DNA from: Actinoallomurus spadix | Lineage (GTDB): Bacteria > Actinomycetota > Actinomycetes > Streptosporangiales > Streptosporangiaceae | Direction: 5' to 3' | Length of the DNA: 64,000 nt | Assembly: GCF_024055725.1 (NCBI RefSeq) | Contig: NZ_JAMXMX010000001.1 | Coordinates: 124,001 to 188,000 of the forward strand | Part shown: one piece after another, positions 51,336 through 59,856 of the stretch | Layout: each line of letters begins with the position of its first letter | How positions within the stretch are numbered: the stretch's first letter is position 1 | Translations under genes and position numbers: made by a program | Notes under the pieces: generated by a model | The model's input: the letters and a program-made list of their open reading frames with translations, nothing else | Database searches by the model: none | What the model was told of the DNA's origin: nothing

Positions 51336-53108
51336 ATGTCCTCCGCGAGCGGCACTCTTCTCGGCGAGAGATACCGGGTCGCCGAATCCCTGGGGAGCGG
51401 CGGCATGGGCGCGGTGTGGCGGGCCCGCGACGAACTGCTCGGGCGGGACGTCGCCGTCAAGGAACTGGTCTTCCCGCCCAACCTCAGCGCCCGGGACAAG
51501 GAGACCATGCGCGGCCGCATGATGCGGGAGGCGCGCACCGCGGCCCGGCTCAGCCATCCGGGGGTCGTCCGGATCTTCGACGTCGTCGAGGCCGAGGAAC
51601 GGCCGTGGATCGTCATGGAGTTGATCCCGTCGGCCCGTTCGCTGAGCGAGATCCTCGACGAGGAGGGCGTGCTCGCCCCGGCGGCCGCGGCCCGGATCGG
51701 GCTGGAGGTGCTGGCGGCGCTGTCGGCGGCGCACGCCGCGGGCGTCCTGCACCGGGACGTCAAGCCCGGCAACATCCTGATCTCCCCGGACCGCCGGGCG
51801 GTCCTCGGCGACTTCGGGATCGCGGTCGCGGAGGGGGAGCCGACGCTGACCCGGTCCGGCGTGCTGATCGGCTCTCCCGCCTACCTGTCGCCGGAGCAGG
51901 CGCGGGGCGGCCCGCTCACCCCCGCCTCCGACCTGTGGTCGCTCGGCGCGACGCTCTACACGGCCGTCGAGGGGGAGACGCCGTTCCACCGCGACAACGT
52001 GATGGCCACCCTCACGGCCATCATCACCGATCCGCCGAACCCTCCGCGACGGGCCGGACCGCTGTGGCCCGTCATCGAAAGCCTGCTCCGCAAGGATCCG
52101 GCCGACCGTCTCGACGCGGTCGCCCTCGCGCGGGCGCTCACCGAAGTGGCGGCCCAGGAGGAGACGGCGAGCGCCGCGCCTCGGGAGCACCCGCGGAACG
52201 GCGCCCACGCGGTGGATTCGCCGGCGGTGCCGTACAAGATGCCGGTCGGCCGTCCCGCCGCGGACGGACGATCCCGCGACGCCGCCCCCGCACGAAACAC
52301 CGCCCCCGTACCGGAACGATCTGGCGACGCCGAGCCTGGACGGAACGCCGCACCCGTACGGGAACGATCCGGGGACGGCACGCTCGGGGCGGAGCCGCCG
52401 CACGAGTCCACCGGGGCACGCCCGGCGCACCGGCGCGGACGAGCCGTCGCCGTCGTCTCGATCGTCCTCCTGCTCGGGGCGGCGGGGGCTCTCACCGTTC
52501 TCCTGAACCGGTCACACCACCACGCGGGCCTCACGGGCACGAGCAGTGGCAGGGGGACGGGCCGGAGCGCCTCGGCGCCGGCGACGCCGTCGGCCCGGTC
52601 GAGCGCTCCGGCGAGTTCCGCGAAGCCCCGGGACACGGCGACCGGGTCCCCGTCTCCGGGCGGCGCCGCGCTGCCGGCCGACTTCCGCCGGTACGAGGAC
52701 GACTCCGGATTCTCCATCGGCGTCCCGCGCGGCTGGAAGGTCAGCCATGACGGCGGTTACGTCTACGTCCGCGATCCCGGCTCGTCCCGGTACCTCCTCA
52801 TCGACCAGACGACCCATCCGAAGAGCGATCCGCTGGCCGACTGGCGGGGGCAGGACGCCTACCGGCGCCGCAGCGAGGACGGGTACTCCCGGATCAGGCT
52901 GGAATCCGTGCCGGGCTACTTCGAGAAGGCCGCCGACCTGGAGTTCCTGCACTCCTCCGGTGGCGAGAAGACCCGCGTGCTGAACCGGAACATCCTTGTG
53001 AACGGGCATCGGGCGTACGCCCTGTACTGGTCGGTCCCCGCCTCCCGGTGGTCCCGGAGCCGCCGGTACTTCGACGTCTTCGCCGCGAGCTTCCGGCCGG
53101 CGTCCTGA
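51336..53108 (+). CDS. Membrane serine/threonine protein kinase with extracellular sensor domain
   Basis: 590 aa from ATG 51336, the usual N-terminus for this family; an in-frame GTG at 51276 behind GGGGGAGG would add 20 residues. Kinase domain 13-270: Gly-loop GSGGMG (20-25), Lys42 (VAVKE), HRDVKPGN (D141), DFG (159-161), SPAYLSPEQ. A disordered linker with repeated PVPERSGDAEP/PVRERSGDGTL segments follows, one transmembrane helix at about 368-390 (AVVSIVLLLGAAGALTVLL), an Ser/Ala-rich spacer and an external domain of ~130 residues (FRRYEDDSGFSIGVPRGWKV). Signals received outside probably alter kinase activity. Confidence 0.9.
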   Translation: MSSASGTLLGERYRVAESLGSGGMGAVWRARDELLGRDVAVKELVFPPNLSARDKETMRGRMMREARTAARLSHPGVVRIFDVVEAEERPWIVMELIPSARSLSEILDEEGVLAPAAAARIGLEVLAALSAAHAAGVLHRDVKPGNILISPDRRAVLGDFGIAVAEGEPTLTRSGVLIGSPAYLSPEQARGGPLTPASDLWSLGATLYTAVEGETPFHRDNVMATLTAIITDPPNPPRRAGPLWPVIESLLRKDPADRLDAVALARALTEVAAQEETASAAPREHPRNGAHAVDSPAVPYKMPVGRPAADGRSRDAAPARNTAPVPERSGDAEPGRNAAPVRERSGDGTLGAEPPHESTGARPAHRRGRAVAVVSIVLLLGAAGALTVLLNRSHHHAGLTGTSSGRGTGRSASAPATPSARSSAPASSAKPRDTATGSPSPGGAALPADFRRYEDDSGFSIGVPRGWKVSHDGGYVYVRDPGSSRYLLIDQTTHPKSDPLADWRGQDAYRRRSEDGYSRIRLESVPGYFEKAADLEFLHSSGGEKTRVLNRNILVNGHRAYALYWSVPASRWSRSRRYFDVFAASFRPAS

Positions 53109-53635
53109 TGGCGTACGCCTGGGGCTTCTCGCCGGAGATGTGAACGTCCGCGAGCTCGCCCCTTCCCCCGAAGAGCATGCTCGCGGACGTTCACCATCAT
53201 CGGCCCGGAGTGACTCCGAGCGTATGGAAACCGGCCCTCTTGGTGTCCCCGGTGAACCCCCCAATCCAGCGGGGACGAGGGCCGTAGTGGTCGTCTGGTA
53301 TTCCTTGTACCTCCTAAAAGGTACGTGGGCCGTGCGCGGGATTCATCCATCCACCGGTGACATTCGCCGTACACCCCGGGGTGACGCGCCCGCCCCGCCC
53401 CTGACCGCTCTCCGGGCGACGTCGCCTTTCGCCGTATTGACACGTCATCGCGGCAGAGTCAGACTCCGAATCAAAAGGAAGGTTTCCTGTCAAAAGGAAA
53501 TGCTGGAGATGGTCATGATGGCTCGCGTCCCACCGCGCGCCCGGCCGCGCGCCCCGCCTCCGTCTGCCTCGAGCCCGAATGCGTGCCCCCGCCACGGCCG
53601 CCGCCCGGGCGGCCGCCGACCATGAGGAGCTCGCC
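53109..53635. other. 527-bp intergenic region: inverted repeat, hairpin and direct repeats
   Basis: Holds the 16-bp inverted repeat at 53140-53194, a small hairpin GTACCT/AGGTAC (53307-53324), and two direct repeats TCAAAAGGAA (53471-53480 and 53490-53499) upstream of the LPMO gene. No convincing gene; short frames here lack coding character. Confidence 0.5.
53140..53194. terminator. Perfect 16-bp inverted repeat after the kinase gene
   Basis: GTGAACGTCCGCGAGC (53140-53155) and its exact complement (53179-53194) separated by 23 nt. As RNA it would make a very stable hairpin, so a terminator is likely; a protein-binding site cannot be excluded. Confidence 0.55.
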
Positions 53636-54145
53636 ATGAACCGAAGACTCGTCACCACCGCCGCGGGCGTGGCCCTCGCGCCCGCGCTCGTCGTGGCGCT
53701 GGCCGGTACCGCCAGTGCCCACGGGTACATCAACTCCCCGCCCAGCCGGCAGGCGCAGTGCGCCCAGGGCATCGTCCAGTGCGGCGACATCAAGTACGAG
53801 CCGCAGAGCGTCGAAGGCCCCAAGGGCCTGCGCAGCTGCAGTGGCGGGAACGCCCGGTTCGCCGAACTCGACGACGACGCCAAGGGCTGGCGCGCGACAC
53901 AGGTCGGGCGCACGGTCACCTTCACGTGGGTGTTCACCGCCCGCCACCGCACCACCGACTGGCAGTACTACATCGGCGACACGCGCGTCGGCGTCGTCAG
54001 CGGGGGCGATGCCCAGCCGCCGGCCACCGTCTCGCACACCATCAACCTCGGCAACGTGTCCGGCCGCGTGAAGCTGCTGGCGGTATGGAACATCGCCGAC
54101 ACCGCGAACGCGTTCTACTCCTGCGTGGACCTGCAGGTCGCCTGA
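53636..54145 (+). CDS. AA10 lytic polysaccharide monooxygenase (small, single-domain)
   Basis: 169 aa. Copper-dependent oxidation of chitin or cellulose outside the cell. The signal peptide (residues 1-28, ...LAGTASA) leaves His29 as the mature N-terminus, the first copper ligand; His104 in FTARHRTTDWQYY is the second of the histidine brace. Four mature Cys (42, 49, 68, 164 approx.) suggest two disulfides. GAGGAG precedes ATG 53636. There is no carbohydrate-binding module; the length is near the family minimum. Monocistronic, followed by a terminator. Confidence 0.92.
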   Translation: MNRRLVTTAAGVALAPALVVALAGTASAHGYINSPPSRQAQCAQGIVQCGDIKYEPQSVEGPKGLRSCSGGNARFAELDDDAKGWRATQVGRTVTFTWVFTARHRTTDWQYYIGDTRVGVVSGGDAQPPATVSHTINLGNVSGRVKLLAVWNIADTANAFYSCVDLQVA

Positions 54146-54210
54146 TGCCAAATCCCTAGCAAATCAGTTGACTTTAGGGGGTTTGATCCATCACTGTTTG
54201 TGCATGCCCT

Positions 54211-54246
54211 GACGCGGGGCGGCACGACCGGGTGCCACCCCGCGTC
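54211..54246. terminator. Hairpin terminator after the LPMO gene
   Basis: GACGCGGGGCGGCAC pairs with GTGCCACCCCGCGTC over 15 positions with one wobble mismatch; loop of 6 nt. Confidence 0.65.
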
Positions 54247-54276
54247 GTTCAGCCGGTACACCGGACAGGAGATGCC

Positions 54277-54771
54277 ATGAGCGTGACGGACGAACTACTC
54301 GCCAACGCCGAGCGTTACGCCGCGACGTTCGACAAGGGCGGGCTGCCCCTGCCTCCCGCCAAGGGGGTCGCCGTCGTCGCGTGCATGGACGCGCGGCTGA
54401 ACCCGTACGGGCTCCTGGGCCTGGCCGAAGGCGACGCGCACGTCATCCGCAACGCCGGCGGCGTGATCACCGCGGATGAGCGGCGCAGCCTCGCCATCAG
54501 CCAGCGGCTGCTGGGCACGCGCGAGATCATCCTCATCCACCACACCGACTGCGGCATGCTGACCTTCACCGACGACGATTTCAAGGCGGAGATCCAGGCG
54601 GAGACCGGAGTGAAGCCCGACTGGTCGGCCGAGGCGTTCGCCGACCTGGACGAAGACGTCCGGCAGTCCATCGGCCGGATCAAGGGCGACCCGTTCATCC
54701 CGCACACCGACCAGGTGCGCGGGTTCGTCTACGAGGTCGAGGCCGGCCGGTTGCGGGAGGTCAAGGACTGA
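54277..54771 (+). CDS. Beta-carbonic anhydrase
   Basis: 164 aa. Zinc ligands in the class order: C36 (ACMDAR), then H89-x-x-C92 (HHTDCGM), with the catalytic D38-R40 pair. Interconverts CO2 and bicarbonate in the cytosol. Start ATG 54277 follows ACAGGAGATG; a longer frame upstream runs through the terminator. Monocistronic. Confidence 0.92.
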   Translation: MSVTDELLANAERYAATFDKGGLPLPPAKGVAVVACMDARLNPYGLLGLAEGDAHVIRNAGGVITADERRSLAISQRLLGTREIILIHHTDCGMLTFTDDDFKAEIQAETGVKPDWSAEAFADLDEDVRQSIGRIKGDPFIPHTDQVRGFVYEVEAGRLREVKD

Positions 54772-54892
54772 GACACGACGGGCGGCCGTCCGAGGGGCGG
54801 CCCTCGCCGCGAGATCGCCGGCGGGGCCGCTCGCCGGGTCGGGGCGCGGCCCCGCCTCGGCGGGCGGCCGTTCGGACTCCCGCGGCGCCCCG

Positions 54893-55282
54893 TCAGGGCA
54901 GCGCACGGTCGACGATGTCCAGGGCGTCCTCCTTGATCCGCGTGGTCGACTCCTTCGAGACCAGCGGGAACGCCTGCCGCAGTTCACGCCGGCCGACCAC
55001 CGCGAGCGCGCTCCCGGCGGAGATCAGCCCGCCGCCCACCGTCAGGGCGGCGGCCCACCGCGGGAGTCTCCGGGACAGCGCGGCGACCGAACCGGCCACG
55101 ACCGCCCCCGCTCCGTACGCCATCAGCGCGCCGCCGCCGCCGAGTAGCACCATCCCACTCTTGGCCCGCGCCGCGTTCTCCACCATCTCCTGACGGACGA
55201 CCGCCATCTCGTCGCGGACCAGGCGGACCGTCTGCGCCGTCACGTCCTCCAGCAGCTCGGACATCGATTCGTCGTCGCCCAT
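54893..55282 (-). CDS. Actinobacterial holin-superfamily (DUF1469-like) membrane protein
   Basis: 129 aa. N-terminal amphipathic helix (TAQTVRLVRDEMAVVRQEM) and two membrane helices (about 46-68 and 76-97; MVLLGGGGALMAYGAGAVVAG, AALTVGGGLISAGSALAVV). This is the pattern of the phage-holin-family/DUF1469 proteins common in actinomycetes, which are usually not phage lysis genes. AGGAGA precedes ATG 55282. Divergent from the small membrane protein. Confidence 0.75.
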   Translation of the reverse strand: MGDDESMSELLEDVTAQTVRLVRDEMAVVRQEMVENAARAKSGMVLLGGGGALMAYGAGAVVAGSVAALSRRLPRWAAALTVGGGLISAGSALAVVGRRELRQAFPLVSKESTTRIKEDALDIVDRALP

Positions 55283-55406
55283 TGACGTCTCCTTAGGGGT
55301 TTTACCCGAGCGCTACCCGGCACCGGTGCGGAGTAACGTGCCCGGGTCGTACGGACGTCTCCGGGCGGGTATGGCCCTGACCAGGAACTCCGGAAGGAGG
55401 TGCGAC

Positions 55407-55583
55407 ATGGCGTTGTTCCTGGCCATCATCCTCGTGGCGATCGCCCTCGGTGTCGCCGGATGGGTGGTGAAGGGTCTGTTCTTCCTGCTGCTCATCGGGA
55501 TCGCGGTCTTCCTCGCCGACTTGGTGCTCGGCGGGATCCTGCTCGGCCGCTTCCGCCGCCGCGGCCCCCGCGCCGCGCGCTGA
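55407..55583 (+). CDS. 58-aa hydrophobic membrane protein
   Basis: ATG 55407 follows GGAAGGAGG by 6 bp, an excellent site; upstream Met codons have none. One or two membrane helices (LFLAIILVAIALGVAGWVV, LFFLLLIGIAVFLADLVLG) and a basic Arg tail. Resembles the short 'hydrophobic protein' family of Streptomyces, of unknown function. Confidence 0.75.
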   Translation: MALFLAIILVAIALGVAGWVVKGLFFLLLIGIAVFLADLVLGGILLGRFRRRGPRAAR

Positions 55584-55633
55584 CCACGGCCGGCGCCGGT
55601 ACGGCCGGGTAGATCGTCACCGGAGCGGCCGGG

Positions 55634-57109
55634 TCAGTCCTTGCCGTGCTTCGCGGGCGGGCCGGCCTTTCCGTGCTTCCGGCCGTGACCCTCCGCCTTC
55701 TCGGGCTTGCCGGGCGCCTTCCTGGGAGGACGGCCCACGACGGTGCGGCTCTTCTCGGCGGATCCGCCGGTGCGGGAGGTGGCCTGGGCGGTCCGGCGCG
55801 GTGCCGGGGCCGGCGAGGCGAGGGCGCGGGCCGCGTACAGGGTGACCGTCGCGCCGACGGGGACCGCTCCGGACGGGGTGAGCCCGACGACGGTGCCGGC
55901 ACTGCGGCCCGGGACGACCTGGTGCCGCACGCTGACGCGCAGGCCCTGCCGCCGCAGCGCCTCCACGACGGAGGCCAGGCGGTGCCCGTAGTAGTCGGCG
56001 GGGTCGACGGTGACCGTGCGGCGGGACGGAGCCGGCGCCGGGCCGCCGGTCTGGGCGCGTACCGCTCGCGCGTCGGAGGGGGTGCGCAGCGCCCACCCGC
56101 TCGCCCCGGTGAGGGCGGCGACGGCCACCACGCCGACGCCGAGGAGAAGGGACCGCCGGTGCGGCGACGCGGACCCGGTGTCGATCCTGGACGACGTGTT
56201 CGCCGAGCTCGGGACGGCGCCTGTTCGCGTGTCGAAGCGTGGCTCCTCCTCGGCGGCGACGACCGGGCCGGCCGGTGCGGCGGCCACGGCCGGGTCGTCC
56301 CGCAGCCGCCGGGCCTGCTCCGCGACGGTCACGGCGTCCGGGCGGGCCGCCGGGTCTTTGGCGGTGAGGGCCTCGACCAGGGTGCGCACGGGCTCGGGCA
56401 CGCCGGCCGGGAGCGGCGGAACGGGGCGGTCACGGTGGGCGAGGGCGACCGCCAGCACGTCGTCGCCCTGGAACGGCGGCCGTCCGGCCAGGCACTCCCA
56501 GGCGATCACGCCGAGGCTGTAGAGGTCGCCGGCGGGTGTCACGCCGTATCCGGCCGCCTGCTCGGGCGCTAGGTAGAGCGGCGTGCCGATCACCTGGCCG
56601 GTGCGGGTCAGCCGGAGCGTCTCGGGCCCGCGCGCGATGCCGAAGTCGGTGATCTTCACGCTGCCGTCCGGGCGGATGAGCAGGTTCGCCGGCTTCATGT
56701 CGCGGTGGACGAGCGCCGCCGCGTGCACGCAGGCCAGGCCGTCGGCCGCCTGCGCCACGATGTCGGCGACGCGCCGGGGCGGCAGTGTGCGTACCCGGGC
56801 GAGCAGGGCCGACAGCGGCTCGCCGTCGATGAGCTCCATGGCGATGAACGGTCGCCCGTTCTCCCCGTCCCCGTGGTCGTAGACCTCCGCGAGGTGCGGG
56901 TGGGACAGGGCGGCCAGGTGCCGGCCCTCGAGCCGGAGCCGCTCCCTGTACTCCCCGCTGTCGGCGTGCTCCGGGCGCAGCAGCTTGACCGCCACGGTGC
57001 GGCCGAGCACGGTGTCCTCGGCCCGCCAGACCTCACCGACACCCCCGGCCGCCAACCGCTCACGCAACCGGTAACGCTCCCCGACGACTCTCGGCACCAC
57101 GGTAGGCAT
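55634..57109 (-). CDS. Membrane serine/threonine protein kinase with PASTA-like domain
   Basis: 491 aa. Kinase domain 13-275 with AAGGVG loop, Lys42, HRDMKPAN (D137), DFG (155-157) and TPLYLAPEQ. A transmembrane helix at about 316-337 (LLLGVGVVAVAALTGASGWAL) leads to a short external part with one PASTA-like repeat (about 365-430; RLASVVEALRRQGLRVSV, VVGLTPSGAVPVGATVTLY) and a Lys/Arg-rich tail (KAPGKPEKAEGHGRKHGK). PASTA domains sense peptidoglycan fragments, which suggests a cell-wall signalling role. Start ATG 57109. Confidence 0.9.
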   Translation of the reverse strand: MPTVVPRVVGERYRLRERLAAGGVGEVWRAEDTVLGRTVAVKLLRPEHADSGEYRERLRLEGRHLAALSHPHLAEVYDHGDGENGRPFIAMELIDGEPLSALLARVRTLPPRRVADIVAQAADGLACVHAAALVHRDMKPANLLIRPDGSVKITDFGIARGPETLRLTRTGQVIGTPLYLAPEQAAGYGVTPAGDLYSLGVIAWECLAGRPPFQGDDVLAVALAHRDRPVPPLPAGVPEPVRTLVEALTAKDPAARPDAVTVAEQARRLRDDPAVAAAPAGPVVAAEEEPRFDTRTGAVPSSANTSSRIDTGSASPHRRSLLLGVGVVAVAALTGASGWALRTPSDARAVRAQTGGPAPAPSRRTVTVDPADYYGHRLASVVEALRRQGLRVSVRHQVVPGRSAGTVVGLTPSGAVPVGATVTLYAARALASPAPAPRRTAQATSRTGGSAEKSRTVVGRPPRKAPGKPEKAEGHGRKHGKAGPPAKHGKD

Positions 57110-57190
57110 GGGACTCCGCCTACCCGTCTTTGTCCGGAAAACACCGGTAACAGCAGCAACACTCGGTAACGCCCGATTCGGGGCGTGGAA

Positions 57191-58054
57191 TCAGCGTCCG
57201 AGCAGGCCGGCCAGCGCGTCGAGGACGGCGGGCCAGGCGCCGGACAGCGGGTCGATCAGCGCGAGATGGCCGGTTCCCGGCAGCTCGATCCGGGCGCAGT
57301 CGTCTCCCGCCGCCCGCGCCGCAGGGGAGTACCGGCGGGACTGCTCGACCGGAACGTCCTCGTCCGCCGTTCCGTGCACCAGCACGGACGGGACCGAAGA
57401 GGGGAGCAGCGCCAGCGGATCGGCGAGCGCGGTGCGCTCGGGCAGGTCACCGGCGGGCCCGCCCAGCAGGGCGTCGGCGGCACCGTCGCTCAGGCCCTGG
57501 CGCGACGCGAGGGCCAGCGCGGCCACCGGCGCGAGGGCGAGCACCCCGCGCAGCGGCGGCGGCGCCGGGAGCCGCCAGGGCGCGGAGGCGGGCAGGCGCG
57601 CCCGCGACGCGGCCCAGAGCGCCAGGTGACCGCCCGCCGAGTGGCCCAGCAGCACGACGTCGCCGATCCCGCCGGGCACGACCCCGGCCGCGAGCCCGGG
57701 AACGGCGTCGACGGCCCGGGCGACGTCGTCGAAGGTGCCCGGCCAGCCGCCGCCGTCCTGCCCGACGCGGCGGTACTCGACCGAGGCGGTGGCGAAGCCG
57801 CGAGCGGCGAGGTCGTCGGCCATGGGCCCGGTGTGCGCCCGGTCGTACCGGGCACGCCAGAACCCGCCGTGCACGATGAGGACCAGCGGGGCCGCCGTGC
57901 CCGCGCCGTGCCGGGGGAACCGCACGTCGGCGACCTGGTCCGGCAGGTCGCCGTACGCCACCGTCGCGTCCGGCACGGAGGCGCGGCGGGTGAGCACGTC
58001 GGAGGGCTCCGCCGCGTCCGTGCGCCGGTCGCCTCGAATCTCGTTCACCACCAA
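57191..58054 (-). CDS. Alpha/beta hydrolase
   Basis: 287-aa serine hydrolase: HGGFW oxyanion-hole motif, nucleophile elbow GHSAGG, then SVLVHGTADEDVP with the Asp and PGTGHLALID with the His. No signal peptide. Esterase/acylaminopeptidase-like; the substrate is unknown, though the kynurenine-formamidase-like HGGFW...GHSAGG architecture is compatible with N-formyl or ester substrates. Divergent from the PucR regulator across 107 bp. Confidence 0.82.
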   Translation of the reverse strand: MVVNEIRGDRRTDAAEPSDVLTRRASVPDATVAYGDLPDQVADVRFPRHGAGTAAPLVLIVHGGFWRARYDRAHTGPMADDLAARGFATASVEYRRVGQDGGGWPGTFDDVARAVDAVPGLAAGVVPGGIGDVVLLGHSAGGHLALWAASRARLPASAPWRLPAPPPLRGVLALAPVAALALASRQGLSDGAADALLGGPAGDLPERTALADPLALLPSSVPSVLVHGTADEDVPVEQSRRYSPAARAAGDDCARIELPGTGHLALIDPLSGAWPAVLDALAGLLGR

Positions 58055-58161
58055 CGTTTACCGAGGTCGCCGCCGTCGCCGCAAGCGGAACGATCATGCG
58101 GCGCGCCACTCCGGACCGCCCGCGAGGGTGGGCATCCCGGGGCACCCGGCATAGTCTCTGA

Positions 58162-59856
58162 GTGGTGAAGGAGCAGGCCGGCGGCGTGAGCGAGCACGCG
58201 CCCACGCCCGCCGCGCGGGGGCCGCGGTCCCCGGCCGTCCGGCTCACGGTCCGCGACGTCCTGGACCTGGACCTGGTGGCGACCTGGGGGCCCGAGGTCG
58301 CGGCCGGTGCCGCGCACCTGGACCGCCCGGTGCGCTGGCTGCACGTCGCCGAGGCCACGGACGTCGCCGTCATGCTCACCGGCGGCGAGATGGTGCTGAC
58401 CACGGGCCTGCTCCTGGCCGGCGACGACCGGGCCCAGGGGGACTACATCGAGTCGATGCGGCGCGCGGACGTCGCGGCGGTCGTGCTCGGCCTCGGCCGC
58501 GCGTTCCGTACGACGCCCGAGCCCATGCGCCGGGCGGCGGAGCGGTGCGGGATCCCGCTGATCGTGCTGCACCGGCCGGCGCCGTTCGTCCGGATGACCG
58601 AGGAGGTCCACTCACGGCTCCTGTACGGCAGGTTCGCGGCCCTCAGCCTGTCCGACGACATCCGGTCCTCGCTCACCGCCCTCAACCTGGCCGGGGCCAC
58701 GCTGCAGCAGCTGCTCGACGAGATCGCGTGCTACAGCGGCTGCCCGGTCGTGTTGGTCAACCTCGCCCAGCGGGTGCTCGCCTCGGCCGGCGACCGGGCG
58801 TCGCTGAGCGAGCTGCTGCGCGACTGGGACCGCGTCTCGCGGCAGGTCGCCGAGCGCGCGGGCAGCGGACCGGTGACCGCCGAGCCCGACGGGTGGATCG
58901 TCGTGGACCTGGAGGCGCGCGGCCGGCGGTGGGGCCGGCTGGTCCTGTTCGGGTACGCCGGGTCGGAGGAGTCCGGGCTGATCCTCGGCGCCCGGGCCGC
59001 CGAGGCGCTGGCCATGCACCGCTTACTGGGCGACCGGGACCACGGCTGGGAGGAACAGGCCGCGGAGGCGCTGCTCCTCGACCTGGCCTCCGGGGCCGCC
59101 CGGCCCGGCCGGCTCTTCACCAGGGCCCGCGCCGCCGGGCTGCCCGTCGACCGCCGGACCTTCGTGCCCGTGATCGTCCGTGTCCTCGGCGACGGCCGCG
59201 CCGGCGGGGACCACGGCGACACGCCGGAACTCGTCGGCCGGGCGGTGGCGGAGACGCCGGAGGTGGCGGGGCTGGTCGCCCGGATCGAGCCGGAGGGCAC
59301 GGCCGCGCTGCTGAGCATCCCCTACGGCACGGACTCCGACGCCGTCCTGCGCAGGGTCGCGGTGCGCGTCCGGGAGTCGCTGGCCCTGCGTGGGCGGCGG
59401 GCCGTGCTGGGCGCCGGGTTCGCGTGCTCGGTGCTGGACGAGGTGCGCCGGTCGTTCGCCGAGGCGGTCCACGTCGCGGACGCGGCGGTGGCCGCGCCGC
59501 CCGACGGACCGGTCGCCCGGCTGGGAGACGTGCGGCTGCGGGGCCTCGTACGGCTCCTGCGGGACGACCCGGAACTGCAGGCGTTCATCGAGCGCGAACT
59601 CGGCCCGCTGCTGCGGGATCCCTCGCTCCTCGGCGTGCTCCGCACGTACCTGGAGACGGGCCGCAACAAGTCCCTGGCCGCCCGGGCGCTCCATGTCAGC
59701 CGCCCGACCCTGTACCGCCGGCTGCAGCGCATCGAGGCGTTGCTCGGCATCGACCTGGAGGACTGGGAGCGCCTCACCTCCCTGTACGTCGCGCTCCTCG
59801 CCCACGACGGCCAGACGGCCCCGCGCGCGGAGGTCAGGCGGTCAGAGCGGGGATGA
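58162..59856 (+). CDS. PucR-family transcriptional regulator
   Basis: 564 aa: N-terminal PucR domain (LTVRDVLDLDLVATWGPEV, about 28-145), a middle GGDEF-like region, and a C-terminal PucR helix-turn-helix (NKSLAARALHVSRPTLYRRL). Such proteins activate purine or pyrimidine-type nitrogen catabolism. It is convergent, with a 23-bp overlap, to the oxidoreductase that starts the pyrimidine cluster's last position, so it likely controls this cluster. GTG start at 58162 is uncertain; GTG 58186 is an alternative. Confidence 0.88.
   Translation: MVKEQAGGVSEHAPTPAARGPRSPAVRLTVRDVLDLDLVATWGPEVAAGAAHLDRPVRWLHVAEATDVAVMLTGGEMVLTTGLLLAGDDRAQGDYIESMRRADVAAVVLGLGRAFRTTPEPMRRAAERCGIPLIVLHRPAPFVRMTEEVHSRLLYGRFAALSLSDDIRSSLTALNLAGATLQQLLDEIACYSGCPVVLVNLAQRVLASAGDRASLSELLRDWDRVSRQVAERAGSGPVTAEPDGWIVVDLEARGRRWGRLVLFGYAGSEESGLILGARAAEALAMHRLLGDRDHGWEEQAAEALLLDLASGAARPGRLFTRARAAGLPVDRRTFVPVIVRVLGDGRAGGDHGDTPELVGRAVAETPEVAGLVARIEPEGTAALLSIPYGTDSDAVLRRVAVRVRESLALRGRRAVLGAGFACSVLDEVRRSFAEAVHVADAAVAAPPDGPVARLGDVRLRGLVRLLRDDPELQAFIERELGPLLRDPSLLGVLRTYLETGRNKSLAARALHVSRPTLYRRLQRIEALLGIDLEDWERLTSLYVALLAHDGQTAPRAEVRRSERG

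Noticed and set aside
53140-53625. 161-codon open frame in the LPMO upstream region
   Set aside because: Composition is unlike real genes here, it spans the inverted repeat and shows no family features.
54893-55282. Holin-like gene as part of a lysis cassette
   Set aside because: No endolysin or phage genes nearby; this family is widespread as an ordinary membrane protein.
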